Shown: positions 26,675 through 36,149, numbered from the stretch's first letter. The stretch is 39,291 bases of DNA from an uncultured Bacteroides sp. (GCA_947038155.1 CAMQVH010000024.1:1-39291); one strand, 5' to 3'. The notes: a model not told the origin generated them from the letters alone. Translations and numbers: made by a program.

Positions 26675-28375
26675 ATGAAAAATAAGCAATTTATCCTTCT
26701 GGCCATTGTTTGTGTCATCACCCTTCTCCCCTTTTTAGGACTAACCGATTTCCATACAAAAGGAGAACCACGCGAAGCCATCGTTTCGTATTCAATGCTG
26801 GAAAGTGGCAATTGGATTCTGCCTGTCAATAATGGTGGAGACATTGCCTATAAGCCACCATTCTTCCATTGGTGTATTGCTACCATTTCTTCTGTCACAG
26901 GTAAAGTGAACGAATATACTTCCCGTATGCCGTCCGCCCTAGCCCTGATAGCCATGGTCTTGGGAGGATTCTTATTCTATGCCAAACGTAGGGGAGCCGG
27001 TATCGCCCTGCTTATGGGACTCATCACTCTCAGCAACTTCGAAGTACATCGTGCCGGAATGAACTGCCGCGTAGACATGGTACTGACTGCCTTCATAGTC
27101 CTTGCATTATACCAGCTTTACCGATGGTGCGAAAAAGGCCAAAGAGGTTTTCCATGGATAGCCACCTTATTGATGGGCTGCGCCACACTTACCAAAGGCC
27201 CGGTCGGAATCCTTCTTCCCTGTCTGGTGACCGGAGTCTACTTGCTTCTGCGAGGTACCCGTTTCTTCAAAGCCTTCTTCTCTATGACATTGGTCGCTAT
27301 TACCTCATGCATCCTGCCCGCCATCTGGTACATTGCCGCCTACCAACAAGGGGGAGACAACTTCATCGCGCTGGTTATGGAAGAAAACTTCGGGCGTTTC
27401 ATGGGAAAAATGAGTTATGAATCCCACGAGAATCCGGCTTACTATAACATTATCACTGTCGTATCAGGCTATGCGCCCTATACGTTACTGGTTCTGCTTT
27501 CCCTCTTTACACTGACTTACAGCAAAGTAACAGCCAAACCTCGCGAATGGTGGAACAAATTCACGACCTATATTCGTGAAATGGACAACACACGCCTTTT
27601 TTCCTTATTAAGCATCGTGCTTATCTTCGTATTCTACTGCATCCCGAAGAGTAAACGCAGCGTCTATCTATTGCCCATCTATCCGTTTATAGCCTATTTT
27701 CTGGCAGAATATATCATGTACTTGGCGAGCAGGCATTCAAAAGCCATCAAAGCATATGGTAGTTTCCTGTCTGTCGCCGGCATTCTTCTTTTGGCTACAT
27801 TCATTGCCATCCGCATGGGATTAGTACCTGATACTATCTTCCACGGCAGGCATGCCGCTGAAAACATCGCTTTCTTAAATGCCCTGAAGAATATACCGCT
27901 CAATGCCGCCCATATCCTAATGATATGCCTACCTTTACTCGGCGCCATCTACTTTTTCCGTGCAATCAGGAAGAAAGCACCGGACATGAAACTGGTATAT
28001 GCCACGCTTTTCGTAACATTCTCGATCTTCATGTCTTTAGACGGTGCTTACCAACCTGCCATACTGAACACCAAGTCGGACAAAGGAATGGCTACAGAAA
28101 TTCAGAAAATCGCTTCCGGCAGCAAGATATACTCTTATGTAGGCATAGATATGCTTCGCTTCTACACTGTCAACTTCTATCACAACGACCGGATAGGCTT
28201 GTTTGAAAAGGAGATGCCGTCAGAGGGATACCTATTGGTAGGACGGCATGATTTCGAGGGCATCAAGCCCAAATATGAGTCGCGATACTCCTTCGAGGAA
28301 GTATACCAAAGTCCGAAAAGAGGATGTGATATCCGCGACATAATCTACCTATACCGCTTCAAAGAGAAAGAATAA
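26675..28375 (+). CDS. ArnT/PMT-type membrane glycosyltransferase (GT83)
   Basis: Inner-membrane enzyme that moves a sugar from a polyprenyl-phosphate carrier onto a periplasmic acceptor such as lipid A, a glycan or a protein. The 566 residues have about a dozen membrane helices. The first periplasmic loop carries the catalytic-type motif HTKGEPREA (an acidic residue followed by PRE), then YKPPFFHW and YTSRMPSALA, typical of the ArnT branch. A soluble C-terminal domain (about 460-566) follows. The gene converges on the operon that encodes a polyprenyl-phosphate-sugar synthase (GT2) and a GtrA-like flippase, the two other parts such an enzyme needs. The acceptor and the sugar cannot be read from sequence. 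Confidence 0.9.
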   Translation: MKNKQFILLAIVCVITLLPFLGLTDFHTKGEPREAIVSYSMLESGNWILPVNNGGDIAYKPPFFHWCIATISSVTGKVNEYTSRMPSALALIAMVLGGFLFYAKRRGAGIALLMGLITLSNFEVHRAGMNCRVDMVLTAFIVLALYQLYRWCEKGQRGFPWIATLLMGCATLTKGPVGILLPCLVTGVYLLLRGTRFFKAFFSMTLVAITSCILPAIWYIAAYQQGGDNFIALVMEENFGRFMGKMSYESHENPAYYNIITVVSGYAPYTLLVLLSLFTLTYSKVTAKPREWWNKFTTYIREMDNTRLFSLLSIVLIFVFYCIPKSKRSVYLLPIYPFIAYFLAEYIMYLASRHSKAIKAYGSFLSVAGILLLATFIAIRMGLVPDTIFHGRHAAENIAFLNALKNIPLNAAHILMICLPLLGAIYFFRAIRKKAPDMKLVYATLFVTFSIFMSLDGAYQPAILNTKSDKGMATEIQKIASGSKIYSYVGIDMLRFYTVNFYHNDRIGLFEKEMPSEGYLLVGRHDFEGIKPKYESRYSFEEVYQSPKRGCDIRDIIYLYRFKEKE

Positions 28376-28420
28376 AGGCAAACTGGAAAATAAGAATATC
28401 AGAGCTATGATACTATCGGA

Positions 28421-28454
28421 AAGAAGTAAACCCTTACAGGTTTACTTCTTTTTC
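28421..28454. terminator. Bidirectional terminator overlapping the end of the GT2 gene
   Basis: AAGAAGTAAACC (28421-28432) pairs fully with GGTTTACTTCTT (28439-28450) over a 6-base loop, followed on the plus strand by TTTC. The loop and right arm contain the stop and last codons of the minus-strand GT2 gene, so the stem is partly coding. Confidence 0.75.
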
Positions 28455-29384
28455 TATCAAATAACGCGGACGTCTTTTTACTTCCTTATATATTTTACCG
28501 ATATACTCACCGATAATACCGACAGCCGTCAGAATAGCCCCGCCGATAAACCACACGGAGATAAGCAACGAAGTCCATCCCCGGATAACATTCCCACTGA
28601 TAAACTCTACCAAAGCATAAATGATGGCAAAGAAAGAAACCATCATAAAGATAAGCCCCGAAGTTGTAATCAGACGCAATGGTTTGACAGAGAAAGAAGT
28701 GATACCGTCCAACGCAAAGTTCAGCATCTTTGTGAACGGATATTTGGATTCACCGGCAAAACGCTCTTTACGGTCATAATAAACAGACGCCGTAGTATAG
28801 CCCAACAAGCACACCATCCCCCGCAGGAAAAGGTTACGTTCCGGAAAAGCAACCAATGCTTTCAAAGACCGTTTGCTCATCAGACGAAAGTCAGCATGGT
28901 TATAAACGATTTCCCCGCCCATCGTACTCATCAGTTTATAAAACAATTGCGCAGTATGTTTCTTGAAGAAAGTGTCCGTCTTGCGTTCCCGCCTCACACC
29001 GAATACAACATCGACACCCTGCAGAAAATAATCCACCATCTCTATAATGGCATTCACATCGTCCTGCAAATCGGCATCAATAGATACGGCAGCGTCATAA
29101 TCACTGCCCGCCACCAGCTCCAGTCCCGCCCAAAGCGCCTGCTGATGCCCGACGTTGTGTGCCAATTTCAGACCACCCACGTATCTGTCCGATTCGGACA
29201 ATTGTTCTATCAACGACCAGGTAAGGTCCTTACTCCCGTCGTCCACATACAATATCTTTCCTTCAGCTATCTTCTCTTCCTTCTCCATCCGGGCAAGGAC
29301 ATTAGACAGTTGACGAGTAGTCTCTTTCAATACCTCTTCCTCGTTATAACAAGGAACTACAATCACAAGTCTCACACCATTCAT
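28434..29384 (-). CDS. GT2 polyprenyl-phosphate glycosyltransferase (GtrB/DPM1/ArnC-like)
   Basis: Transfers a sugar from a nucleotide donor to undecaprenyl phosphate on the cytoplasmic face of the membrane. The 316-residue protein has an N-terminal GT-A domain with VVPCYNEEEVL, YVDDGSKD (Asp48, Asp49) and the metal-binding DADLQD (103-108). The HNVGHQQALWAGL string is typical of the family. Two C-terminal membrane helices follow (about 235-260 and 270-292). Its start overlaps the stop of the GtrA-like gene by 4 bases, so the two are translationally coupled. Donor sugar unknown. Confidence 0.92.
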   Translation of the reverse strand: MNGVRLVIVVPCYNEEEVLKETTRQLSNVLARMEKEEKIAEGKILYVDDGSKDLTWSLIEQLSESDRYVGGLKLAHNVGHQQALWAGLELVAGSDYDAAVSIDADLQDDVNAIIEMVDYFLQGVDVVFGVRRERKTDTFFKKHTAQLFYKLMSTMGGEIVYNHADFRLMSKRSLKALVAFPERNLFLRGMVCLLGYTTASVYYDRKERFAGESKYPFTKMLNFALDGITSFSVKPLRLITTSGLIFMMVSFFAIIYALVEFISGNVIRGWTSLLISVWFIGGAILTAVGIIGEYIGKIYKEVKRRPRYLIEKEVNL

Positions 29385-29761
29385 AGCTTTTTATGTTTAA
29401 ATACAAACCGCACCAACAGGAAATTCACGGGAATCACTATCGCAAATACCGGAACAGGAGCCCATGCCTTGGTAAAGCCCATATATAAGAAAATATTCAG
29501 CAAGATCATATGCAACAGAAAATTTATCAGATGCGCTCCGCCCATTCCTGCCAGTTTCTTCCACGAAGGTGTTGTTCCGAAAGTAAAATACGAAGTCAGA
29601 TAAAAGTTTACGATAAAGCTGATTATATATCCAACTGCATAAGCTACATTCACATTGGCAACCGACTTCAGGAAATAATAAATCCCGTAATGCAGCGCTG
29701 TGGCTATCACGCCAACCACACCAAAACGTATAAACTCTCTGACCACCAGTTTTGTTCCCAT
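29381..29761 (-). CDS. GtrA-like membrane protein
   Basis: Small 126-residue protein of the GtrA family (PF04138) with four hydrophobic helices and the family pattern REFIRFGVVGVIATALHYGIYYFL...YAVGYIISFIVNFYLTSYFTF. GtrA proteins are thought to flip polyprenyl-phosphate-linked sugars across the inner membrane. Coupling to the downstream GT2 gene by an ATGA overlap fits this role. It lies 10 bases after the LTA-synthase-like gene. Confidence 0.9.
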   Translation of the reverse strand: MGTKLVVREFIRFGVVGVIATALHYGIYYFLKSVANVNVAYAVGYIISFIVNFYLTSYFTFGTTPSWKKLAGMGGAHLINFLLHMILLNIFLYMGFTKAWAPVPVFAIVIPVNFLLVRFVFKHKKL

Positions 29762-29771
29762 ATAGTAACGC

Positions 29772-31757
29772 CTATTCTACCGCCTTATCAGCAGGCCTGT
29801 CAATGGTTTTGTGTTCTTTCACCACAAATTCCGCACACTGCAACATGGAAAAGCAATAGTCTTTCAGCAACCCGAAATCTTCGTCACCGGCAGCAGCGTG
29901 CAAATTACCATTATCCAGTTTATACTTGAATTCCTGCTGATTGTCCGGAGAATAAATGAACAGGCGGGCCGAGTCCCTGGCTCCTACAAGATTGTCCGCC
30001 GTGAAGAACATACATGGGCGCTCTTCTTCGAGAAGATTTACACCAAAATTGTTCTGCAAATAACTCATATTAAGCATTCCCAACAAGGTGGGTGCCACAT
30101 CTATTTGTCCCCCGAACCCATCGTATACAGCCGGGCGGATATCTTTTCCATAAATCATCAGCGGGATATGGTTATAGGATTGAGGCATTTCACATTCCGG
30201 TGTACCTACCATTTTTCCGTGGTCACCAAGAAATACGAAAATCGTGTTGTCAAACCACGGCTGTTTCTCCGCCGCATCCATAAACTGCCGAATGGACCAG
30301 TCGGCATATTCTACAATCTGCTCTTCCGGTTTTTCACTATGGGGATGGAAGAATGGCGGAATGACATAAGGCGGATGGTTGCTGATAGACAGCAATACAG
30401 TAAAAAACGGTTCACCCACCTTCGCCTTCTCATTCAATATCGGAAGCGCATACTGATACATAAAATCATCCTGCACGCCAAAACTGTTCACGACTTTCTC
30501 CGCCGGATAATTCTCCTGTGCATAGATTTCATCAAACCCGTTGGTACGGAGAAATGCGTTCATATTATCATATTGGGACTCATGTGTCATGAAGAACAGA
30601 TTGCAATATCCATTCTCCTTCAACACGGTAGGCAGTCCGGAGTAGACAGGAATCACCGAACCTTTCATCGCATTCCGCTTCATGATTGCGGGAAAGGAGA
30701 AAAGAGTGGAATAAATACCATGGTTCGTATGGATGCCGGACGAATAAAAATGACTGAAACTCAATGACTGCTGATACAAGCTATCCAGATAAGGAGTCAG
30801 TCTTTTGTCGGAGCCGAAACTGCCCATCAGGTTGGCAGACATAGATTCCATAAATACCAAAACCACATTCTTCCGGTCGGGGAGTCCTTCGCGCTCCACT
30901 TTCCGGGCAATCGGAGAAATGCCCTCCACTCCCTTTCTTTGCAGATAACCCTGTACTTGTTTCAAGGCTTCCTGCTCAGGCATCAGATGCAACGTCCGGT
31001 TCTCTTTCCGGTTATCGTCCAATGTACTCGTAAGCAAGTTGAACACCGGATTCACGCCCAACTGGTTCAGAAACGGGTCCTCACAATAATACGCCTGACT
31101 TACTTTAATCGGGTTATATCCCGTACGCCCACGGATTCCAAACAGGCAAAGTCCCACACAGACTGCCCCCAACGGCACTATTGCCAACCGGCTTTTCCAT
31201 GAAATCCGAGGTGCGGTAGCCATGCTCCGGCGATAGAAATAGGCGGACAGGCATAACGCTCCCCAACCAAATAAAATGACAGACAACAGTCCGAGAAAGA
31301 TAGGGAAATAATAGGAAGACTCACCAAATACCATGCCGGCTGTCGTGGCGCCGTACCCGAACCAGTTATAAATGGAAGAATTGATAGTCTTAAAGAAATA
31401 TTCAAAGTATGGAACATTAGCCGCAGCTATAATAAAAGAAACAGAATAAAACAAAATGAAATAGACAGCCACCGACCGGAACAACCACTTTGCCGTATAA
31501 TTGAACAAAGCCGCTATCCACATCACTACCAAAGGCAGCAACAGGATGTAGCAGGCTATCACATTATCAAACCATAATCCACGTACAAAGGCGACCGCTT
31601 TCAAAGCAAAGTCGCCCTCTATATCTGCCGGAAACTGATAATCAACCGAGCAGAACAGCGTAAGCCGGAATGCAAAGAAGAAAAACAATGCTACTACATG
31701 TATTGACAATACATACAAAAGGAAGTAGCCAAATCGTTTTATAGAGATTTTTTTCAT
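29772..31757 (-). CDS. LTA-synthase-like / sulfatase-fold membrane transferase
   Basis: The 661-residue protein has about five N-terminal membrane helices (within 1-210) and a periplasmic sulfatase-fold domain (about 295-610). Metal and active-site motifs are visible: VFMESMSANL (Glu304), SGIHTNHG with the likely nucleophile Thr344, and FLGDHGK. Relatives transfer phosphoglycerol or phosphoethanolamine head groups to envelope polymers or lipids, and some hydrolyse sulfate. In a Gram-negative Bacteroides a lipid A or glycolipid modification is the likeliest role; the choice of head group is not decidable. It sits 18 bases after an MsbA-like exporter. Confidence 0.85.
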   Translation of the reverse strand: MKKISIKRFGYFLLYVLSIHVVALFFFFAFRLTLFCSVDYQFPADIEGDFALKAVAFVRGLWFDNVIACYILLLPLVVMWIAALFNYTAKWLFRSVAVYFILFYSVSFIIAAANVPYFEYFFKTINSSIYNWFGYGATTAGMVFGESSYYFPIFLGLLSVILFGWGALCLSAYFYRRSMATAPRISWKSRLAIVPLGAVCVGLCLFGIRGRTGYNPIKVSQAYYCEDPFLNQLGVNPVFNLLTSTLDDNRKENRTLHLMPEQEALKQVQGYLQRKGVEGISPIARKVEREGLPDRKNVVLVFMESMSANLMGSFGSDKRLTPYLDSLYQQSLSFSHFYSSGIHTNHGIYSTLFSFPAIMKRNAMKGSVIPVYSGLPTVLKENGYCNLFFMTHESQYDNMNAFLRTNGFDEIYAQENYPAEKVVNSFGVQDDFMYQYALPILNEKAKVGEPFFTVLLSISNHPPYVIPPFFHPHSEKPEEQIVEYADWSIRQFMDAAEKQPWFDNTIFVFLGDHGKMVGTPECEMPQSYNHIPLMIYGKDIRPAVYDGFGGQIDVAPTLLGMLNMSYLQNNFGVNLLEEERPCMFFTADNLVGARDSARLFIYSPDNQQEFKYKLDNGNLHAAAGDEDFGLLKDYCFSMLQCAEFVVKEHKTIDRPADKAVE

Positions 31758-31775
31758 CAGATTTTAAATTCCACA

Positions 31776-33611
31776 TTACAACTGCTGCATATCATGCAAG
31801 CGTTTGTAGTAACCGTTCAGTTCGATCAAGTCCTCATGCTTGCCACGTTCTACAATCTCTCCTTCATACAGGACGCAGATTTCATCTGCATTCTTGATAG
31901 TAGAAAGACGGTGGGCAATAGCAATCGTCGTACGTGTTTTCATCAAACGTTCCAACGCTTCCTGCACGAGGCGTTCTGATTCGGTATCCAATGCAGAAGT
32001 AGCCTCATCGAGAATCAGAATCGGAGGATTCTTCAAAATGGCACGGGCGATACTGATACGCTGGCGCTGACCACCGGACAATTTACTACCACGGTCGCCG
32101 ATATTCATATTATATCCTTCCGGTTTCTCCATGATGAAATCATGTGCATTGGCAATCTTCGCTGCTTCTATCACTTGTTCCATTGTCGCATTCTCCACAC
32201 CGAAAGCAATGTTATTGAAGAAGGTATCATTGAACAGAATAGCTTCCTGGTTTACATTACCAATCAGACTGCGCAAATCGGCAATACGCACGTCGCGGAT
32301 GCTCGTTCCGTCAATGGTAATATCTCCTTCCTGTACATCGTGGTAACGTGGCAACAAATCGACCAAGGTAGATTTACCGGAACCTGACTGTCCAACCAGT
32401 GCAATCGTTTTTCCTTTGGGAACTGTCAGATTTACATGTTTCAGTACCTCTCTCTTACCATCATAGCTGAAAGAAATATCTTTAAATTCTATTCTATCGT
32501 TCAAGCCTTTCAGCGGTTTCGGATTCGGAATTTCCTTAATCTTATTTTCTGCTTTCAGGATTTTATCCACACGTTCCATAGAAGCCAAACCTTTCGGAAT
32601 GTTGTATCCCGCTTTAGCAAAGTCTTTCAACGGATTGATTACACTATACAGAATCACCATATAGAAAATGAATGTAGGAGCATCGATAGTTGCATTCTGT
32701 CCCAAAATCAATGTACCCCCAAACCACAGTACGGCTACAATCAGAATGGTTCCCAAGAACTCGCTCATCGGATGTGCCATAGCCTGACGTATAGCAACTC
32801 TGTTTGTTGCATCACGAAGCTCGTTACTGCATTTGGTGAAGCGGTTAATCATTTTATCTTCCGCGATGAAAGCTTTGATAATACGCAAACCTCCCAATGT
32901 CTCTTCCAGTTGCGACATCGTATCACTCCATTTTGACTGTGCCTCCAATGACTGGCGTTTCAGTTTTCTTCCGACTACTCCCATCAGCCAACCCATTCCC
33001 GGCAATACAACAATAGTAAAAAGAGTCAACTGCCAACTGGTCACAACCAACGTCGCGAAATACAAGATAATCATAATCGGGCTCTTCATCAGCATGTCCA
33101 ACGAACTGGTAATGGAGTTTTCAACCTCTCCCACGTCACCACTCATACGAGCTATAATATCTCCCTTTCTCTCTTCCGAAAAGAAAGACATCGGCAGACG
33201 CATCACCTTGGCATACACCATGATACGGATATCCCGCACAACTCCCGTACGCAACGGAATCATCACTGCCGAAGAAGCGAAGTAACAACCTGTTTTGAAT
33301 AATGTCATTATCATCAGGAACAATCCCAAAAAGATAAGGGCTACAGTCGGTCCATTATCTACAATCATCTGATTGATATAATAATAGAAATTATTTTTGG
33401 CAACCTCCGCTAAATCACCACTGCCCCATTCCATAAAATGGTATACTTTATCCGCTCCTTCTGTTTTAAACAGAATACTCAGAATCGGAATCAAGAAAGT
33501 GAACGAAAACACATTGAATACGGCAGACAAAATATTCAGCAAAATAGCCCAGCCGATATACTTTTTATAAGGCGACACGAAACGTCGCATTAGTTGTAGA
33601 AATTCCTTCAT
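31776..33611 (-). CDS. MsbA-like ABC exporter (fused permease and ATPase)
   Basis: Half-size ABC exporter of 611 residues that would act as a homodimer in the inner membrane. A six-helix ABC transmembrane domain (about 15-330) is followed by an ATPase domain with Walker A GQSGSGKST (407-415), Q-loop NVNQE, signature LSGGQRQRIS, Walker B ILILDEATSALD and switch IAHRLST. Similarity to MsbA and to multidrug exporters is about equal by eye. The linked LTA-synthase-like, GtrA and GT2 genes favour lipid or glycolipid flipping. First gene of a four-gene leftward operon. Confidence 0.9.
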   Translation of the reverse strand: MKEFLQLMRRFVSPYKKYIGWAILLNILSAVFNVFSFTFLIPILSILFKTEGADKVYHFMEWGSGDLAEVAKNNFYYYINQMIVDNGPTVALIFLGLFLMIMTLFKTGCYFASSAVMIPLRTGVVRDIRIMVYAKVMRLPMSFFSEERKGDIIARMSGDVGEVENSITSSLDMLMKSPIMIILYFATLVVTSWQLTLFTIVVLPGMGWLMGVVGRKLKRQSLEAQSKWSDTMSQLEETLGGLRIIKAFIAEDKMINRFTKCSNELRDATNRVAIRQAMAHPMSEFLGTILIVAVLWFGGTLILGQNATIDAPTFIFYMVILYSVINPLKDFAKAGYNIPKGLASMERVDKILKAENKIKEIPNPKPLKGLNDRIEFKDISFSYDGKREVLKHVNLTVPKGKTIALVGQSGSGKSTLVDLLPRYHDVQEGDITIDGTSIRDVRIADLRSLIGNVNQEAILFNDTFFNNIAFGVENATMEQVIEAAKIANAHDFIMEKPEGYNMNIGDRGSKLSGGQRQRISIARAILKNPPILILDEATSALDTESERLVQEALERLMKTRTTIAIAHRLSTIKNADEICVLYEGEIVERGKHEDLIELNGYYKRLHDMQQL

Positions 33612-33637
33612 TATTTACCATTAAAAAGTTAAGACCG

Positions 33638-33645
33638 CAAAGATA
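33638..33645 (-). promoter_or_regulatory. -7 element for the ABC exporter operon
   Basis: The minus strand reads TATCTTTG, 27 bases before the ATG at 33611. No clear -33 element. A second TATCTTTG lies at 33885-33878, before the small ATPase remnant. Confidence 0.5.
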
Positions 33646-33730
33646 CAATAAAACTGATTAACAGATAGTAGTTTCAGTTAATTATTAACGCGATTTATTG
33701 AAAAGCACGTTTCAAGAAATGAAAAACGAC

Positions 33731-33859
33731 TCAATAATTCTCTTTCAACCAAATACCCAAGAAACGGTCATATATTTGATACACTCCCTTTTCCTGGGTC
33801 ACAGTAACTCCTTTTGCTTTTCCGGCAAACGAAAAAGGATTTCTTATCATAGCCTTCAT
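33731..33859 (-). pseudogene. Probable remnant of an AAA-family ATPase C-terminus
   Basis: A 42-codon frame in the 317-base gap between the ABC exporter and the VirE-like gene encodes NPFSFAGKAKGVTV, then KGVYQIYDRFLGIWLKENY. The last string resembles the end of the helical C-terminal region of Bacteroidetes ATPases (the YDRF...WL pattern I associate with that group). The rest of such a gene is absent. It may be a relic left by deletion; expression is possible because a TATCTTTG element precedes it. Identification is from memory of family patterns and needs a search. The remainder of the gap shows only promoter elements. Confidence 0.45.
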
Positions 33860-33928
33860 ATATCTCACGTTATTACGCAAAGATAATTATTATAAAATAA
33901 TAAAATACACATCTCATGCATTATTTCA

Positions 33929-36019
33929 TCATCGCCCTTGCCCAACAGCCACCACATGATAATAAACCCCACGCGTCTTCCTGTACGACTTTACCCCCAA
34001 TCTTTGCAGGATACGCCCGAAGTAATTAACCTGCCCGGGTGAGAACTTCATTTTACTCGCCTTTTGTATCCGTTGCAATATATCTGCTGCAAGCATCCAT
34101 TCCCCTTCTTCGTCATCTTCCGCAACCCGATAATATACAAGGAACAACTGCTCTATGACCGGTGATTGCTCGAACTCCTGATTGGCTTCCATCATAATAG
34201 CTTCTTCCTTCTCATCAAACCAATAACGTTCATTATGATATAGCGCCGCCATTGCCTGCGCATAAAGTTGTTCGTAGTCGACAGGGCGGACCACATCAAT
34301 CACCCCCGTCACCTCAACTCCAAGATAACGACGACTACCGGAAGTATCCGTCAGCAAATCCTTATGATTACTTGTTCCGATAAAAGAAGCATATCGGCGA
34401 AGCTCTTCCACTGCCGAAGCATTCGGACGCCTCGTATTTACAACAGGCTTTTGCAGAATATGTTTTAGAAAAGGCTGCTGAGTAATACCAATCTGGTCAA
34501 ACTCATCCATATTAATCAGCAAAAACCGGTTCAAATACAACTCCGCATCCCGTTTCCGGCTAAAATCAATACTATCCGTATAGTACGCCTGCAAACACGG
34601 TGGAAGAATCAAACGGCAAAACGTAGATTTCCTGTAAGCCTGCGGACCGACCAATATAGGCGAAGTGCTATTTGCATGACTTTTACCCATCCCGCACCAA
34701 TGAGCCACCATGCTAAGAAACCAACGGCGAAACAATTGCGCCCAATGAGGATTATCACAAGGAACCCGTTTAGCCAGATCACCGATATGATCCTTTCCAT
34801 CCCAATGAGGAAGTCCATAAAGAAACTCCTCAACAGGCTGATAGAGCGGCACACGATCCGAGTTCAGATAACGTACCACATCTTTGTCCCACAGTTTAAG
34901 CCCTTCGTATTGCGCATTCATCGTAATGCTTGCCATCAACCGTCTGTCTACCGGACGAAAATAAAAATCAAAACTATTCCGTTGCCGGCACTCCACCTGT
35001 GAAGTCAACTGGTTGAAGCGGAACTCATAACGCCGCTTCATAAACTCATCCATCTGCATCACAAATAGCTGTTCCGGCAGCAAACTGCTCTTATCGGCAA
35101 ATCCCTTGCTGGTGCGATACACATTCCGCACCGTCTCGCGAATCAGGAAATCATCTTCCGGCAAGCGATAATGGGCACGCGTCCACCGCACCGTATCCTC
35201 TTCGGGAATACCGGCACGAAAACAATGCCCGGCCAGACAAACCAACAAAGAATGTATGTCATCACCTAGAGAATATCCGTCCTGTTGTTCATCCAATGCA
35301 CGCGCAAAAGCAGCCTCAAAAAGTACGGAAAGCGCATGATGGCTCTCATATCCCGGCGCAAGCCGTTGCAAGGGTGAAGCCTCCGTCTGCACCTGTTCGC
35401 GATAAGTCATTTCTGTCGGCATAGCCATCGGCTGTTTCATATAAATAGGCATTGCTTCAGGATTGAAATACAAGTCCGGATCATAGGTCAAACGGCAATA
35501 TTGTTCCAGTGAAGGCTCTTTCAGTTCGATGTCGAAAGGAAGCTGAGGTTGGTAGAACTTCACGGCAAGCCGGTAAGCATGTGCATGAAAAAGCTCCGCT
35601 TGTTCACGGCCAACCGGCAGAAGGTCGTCGGGGTAAGTGAACCGCACCCATATCTTCACCGACTTTCCGGAAGAACCGGTAAAGGCAAGATAAGTCTGTG
35701 GCAACTCCTTCACACGCTCTTTCACCGCATCCGCTTCCATGAGCCCGGACAGATTATTCACCTGGAGCATCACAATCCCGTTGTACTCACTCATTGTCAT
35801 TATCCCGTTCTTGCGGATAAAGGCGGCTGCAGGAAGCAGCTTCGGCACTTTCTGTACATAGTCATTCTTGTCACCCGGAAGTATATAAGGCAGGACTTCC
35901 CGCATTGCGGAGACGAGTCGCGCTTTAGTTTCCACTTTCATCTGCTCTACGAGCTGTTCGATTTTTAACGTCCGCAGAGTATTTACCTTGCCGTCGTCTC
36001 TGATTTGTGTTATTCTCAT
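33929..36019 (-). CDS. BT4734/VirE-type primase-helicase-like protein
   Basis: The 696-residue protein has an N-terminal BT4734-like (VirE_N, PF08800) domain (about 40-200, with VMLQVNNLSGL and YLAFTGSSGKSVKIWVRF). The centre (200-440) is helical. A VirE-type P-loop domain (PF05272, about 440-640) follows, with Walker A GPQAYRKST (458-466), Walker B LINMDEFD (Asp505, Glu506), sensor GTSNHKD and arginines GSRRY. The usual Gly before the P-loop Lys is Arg463 here. A C-terminal domain (about 630-690) looks winged-helix-like. Such proteins resemble replication modules of phages and plasmids; despite the name there is no link to Agrobacterium VirE effectors. It is divergent from the HU-like gene, and a partial ATGAGAAT box coincides with its start codon. 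Confidence 0.88.
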   Translation of the reverse strand: MRITQIRDDGKVNTLRTLKIEQLVEQMKVETKARLVSAMREVLPYILPGDKNDYVQKVPKLLPAAAFIRKNGIMTMSEYNGIVMLQVNNLSGLMEADAVKERVKELPQTYLAFTGSSGKSVKIWVRFTYPDDLLPVGREQAELFHAHAYRLAVKFYQPQLPFDIELKEPSLEQYCRLTYDPDLYFNPEAMPIYMKQPMAMPTEMTYREQVQTEASPLQRLAPGYESHHALSVLFEAAFARALDEQQDGYSLGDDIHSLLVCLAGHCFRAGIPEEDTVRWTRAHYRLPEDDFLIRETVRNVYRTSKGFADKSSLLPEQLFVMQMDEFMKRRYEFRFNQLTSQVECRQRNSFDFYFRPVDRRLMASITMNAQYEGLKLWDKDVVRYLNSDRVPLYQPVEEFLYGLPHWDGKDHIGDLAKRVPCDNPHWAQLFRRWFLSMVAHWCGMGKSHANSTSPILVGPQAYRKSTFCRLILPPCLQAYYTDSIDFSRKRDAELYLNRFLLINMDEFDQIGITQQPFLKHILQKPVVNTRRPNASAVEELRRYASFIGTSNHKDLLTDTSGSRRYLGVEVTGVIDVVRPVDYEQLYAQAMAALYHNERYWFDEKEEAIMMEANQEFEQSPVIEQLFLVYYRVAEDDEEGEWMLAADILQRIQKASKMKFSPGQVNYFGRILQRLGVKSYRKTRGVYYHVVAVGQGR

Positions 36020-36071
36020 TATTTATTTTAATTTGTCCTGCATGTTTTTGTGTAGGGCGGTTATTATGACA

Positions 36072-36103
36072 CAAATATACTGTAATTATTCCATACAAAC
36101 AAA
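36072..36103 (-). promoter_or_regulatory. Promoter of the VirE-like gene
   Basis: On the minus strand TTTG (36103-36100) is followed after 20 bases by TATATTTG (36079-36072), both matching consensus. The predicted transcript start is about 45 bases before the ATG at 36019. It lies outside the TATGAGAAAT array. Confidence 0.65.
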
Positions 36104-36149
36104 TTCAAAACCACTTATTCCATCTTTGCTACTAGAAAAGATTTTTTTG

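Noticed and set aside
28407..29603. 398-codon plus-strand open frame
   Set aside because: Antisense to the GT2 and GtrA-like genes; no recognisable motif.
33929..36019. Type IV secretion effector VirE
   Set aside because: The Pfam name is historical; domains are of the primase/helicase-like phage and plasmid type and no secretion genes are present.
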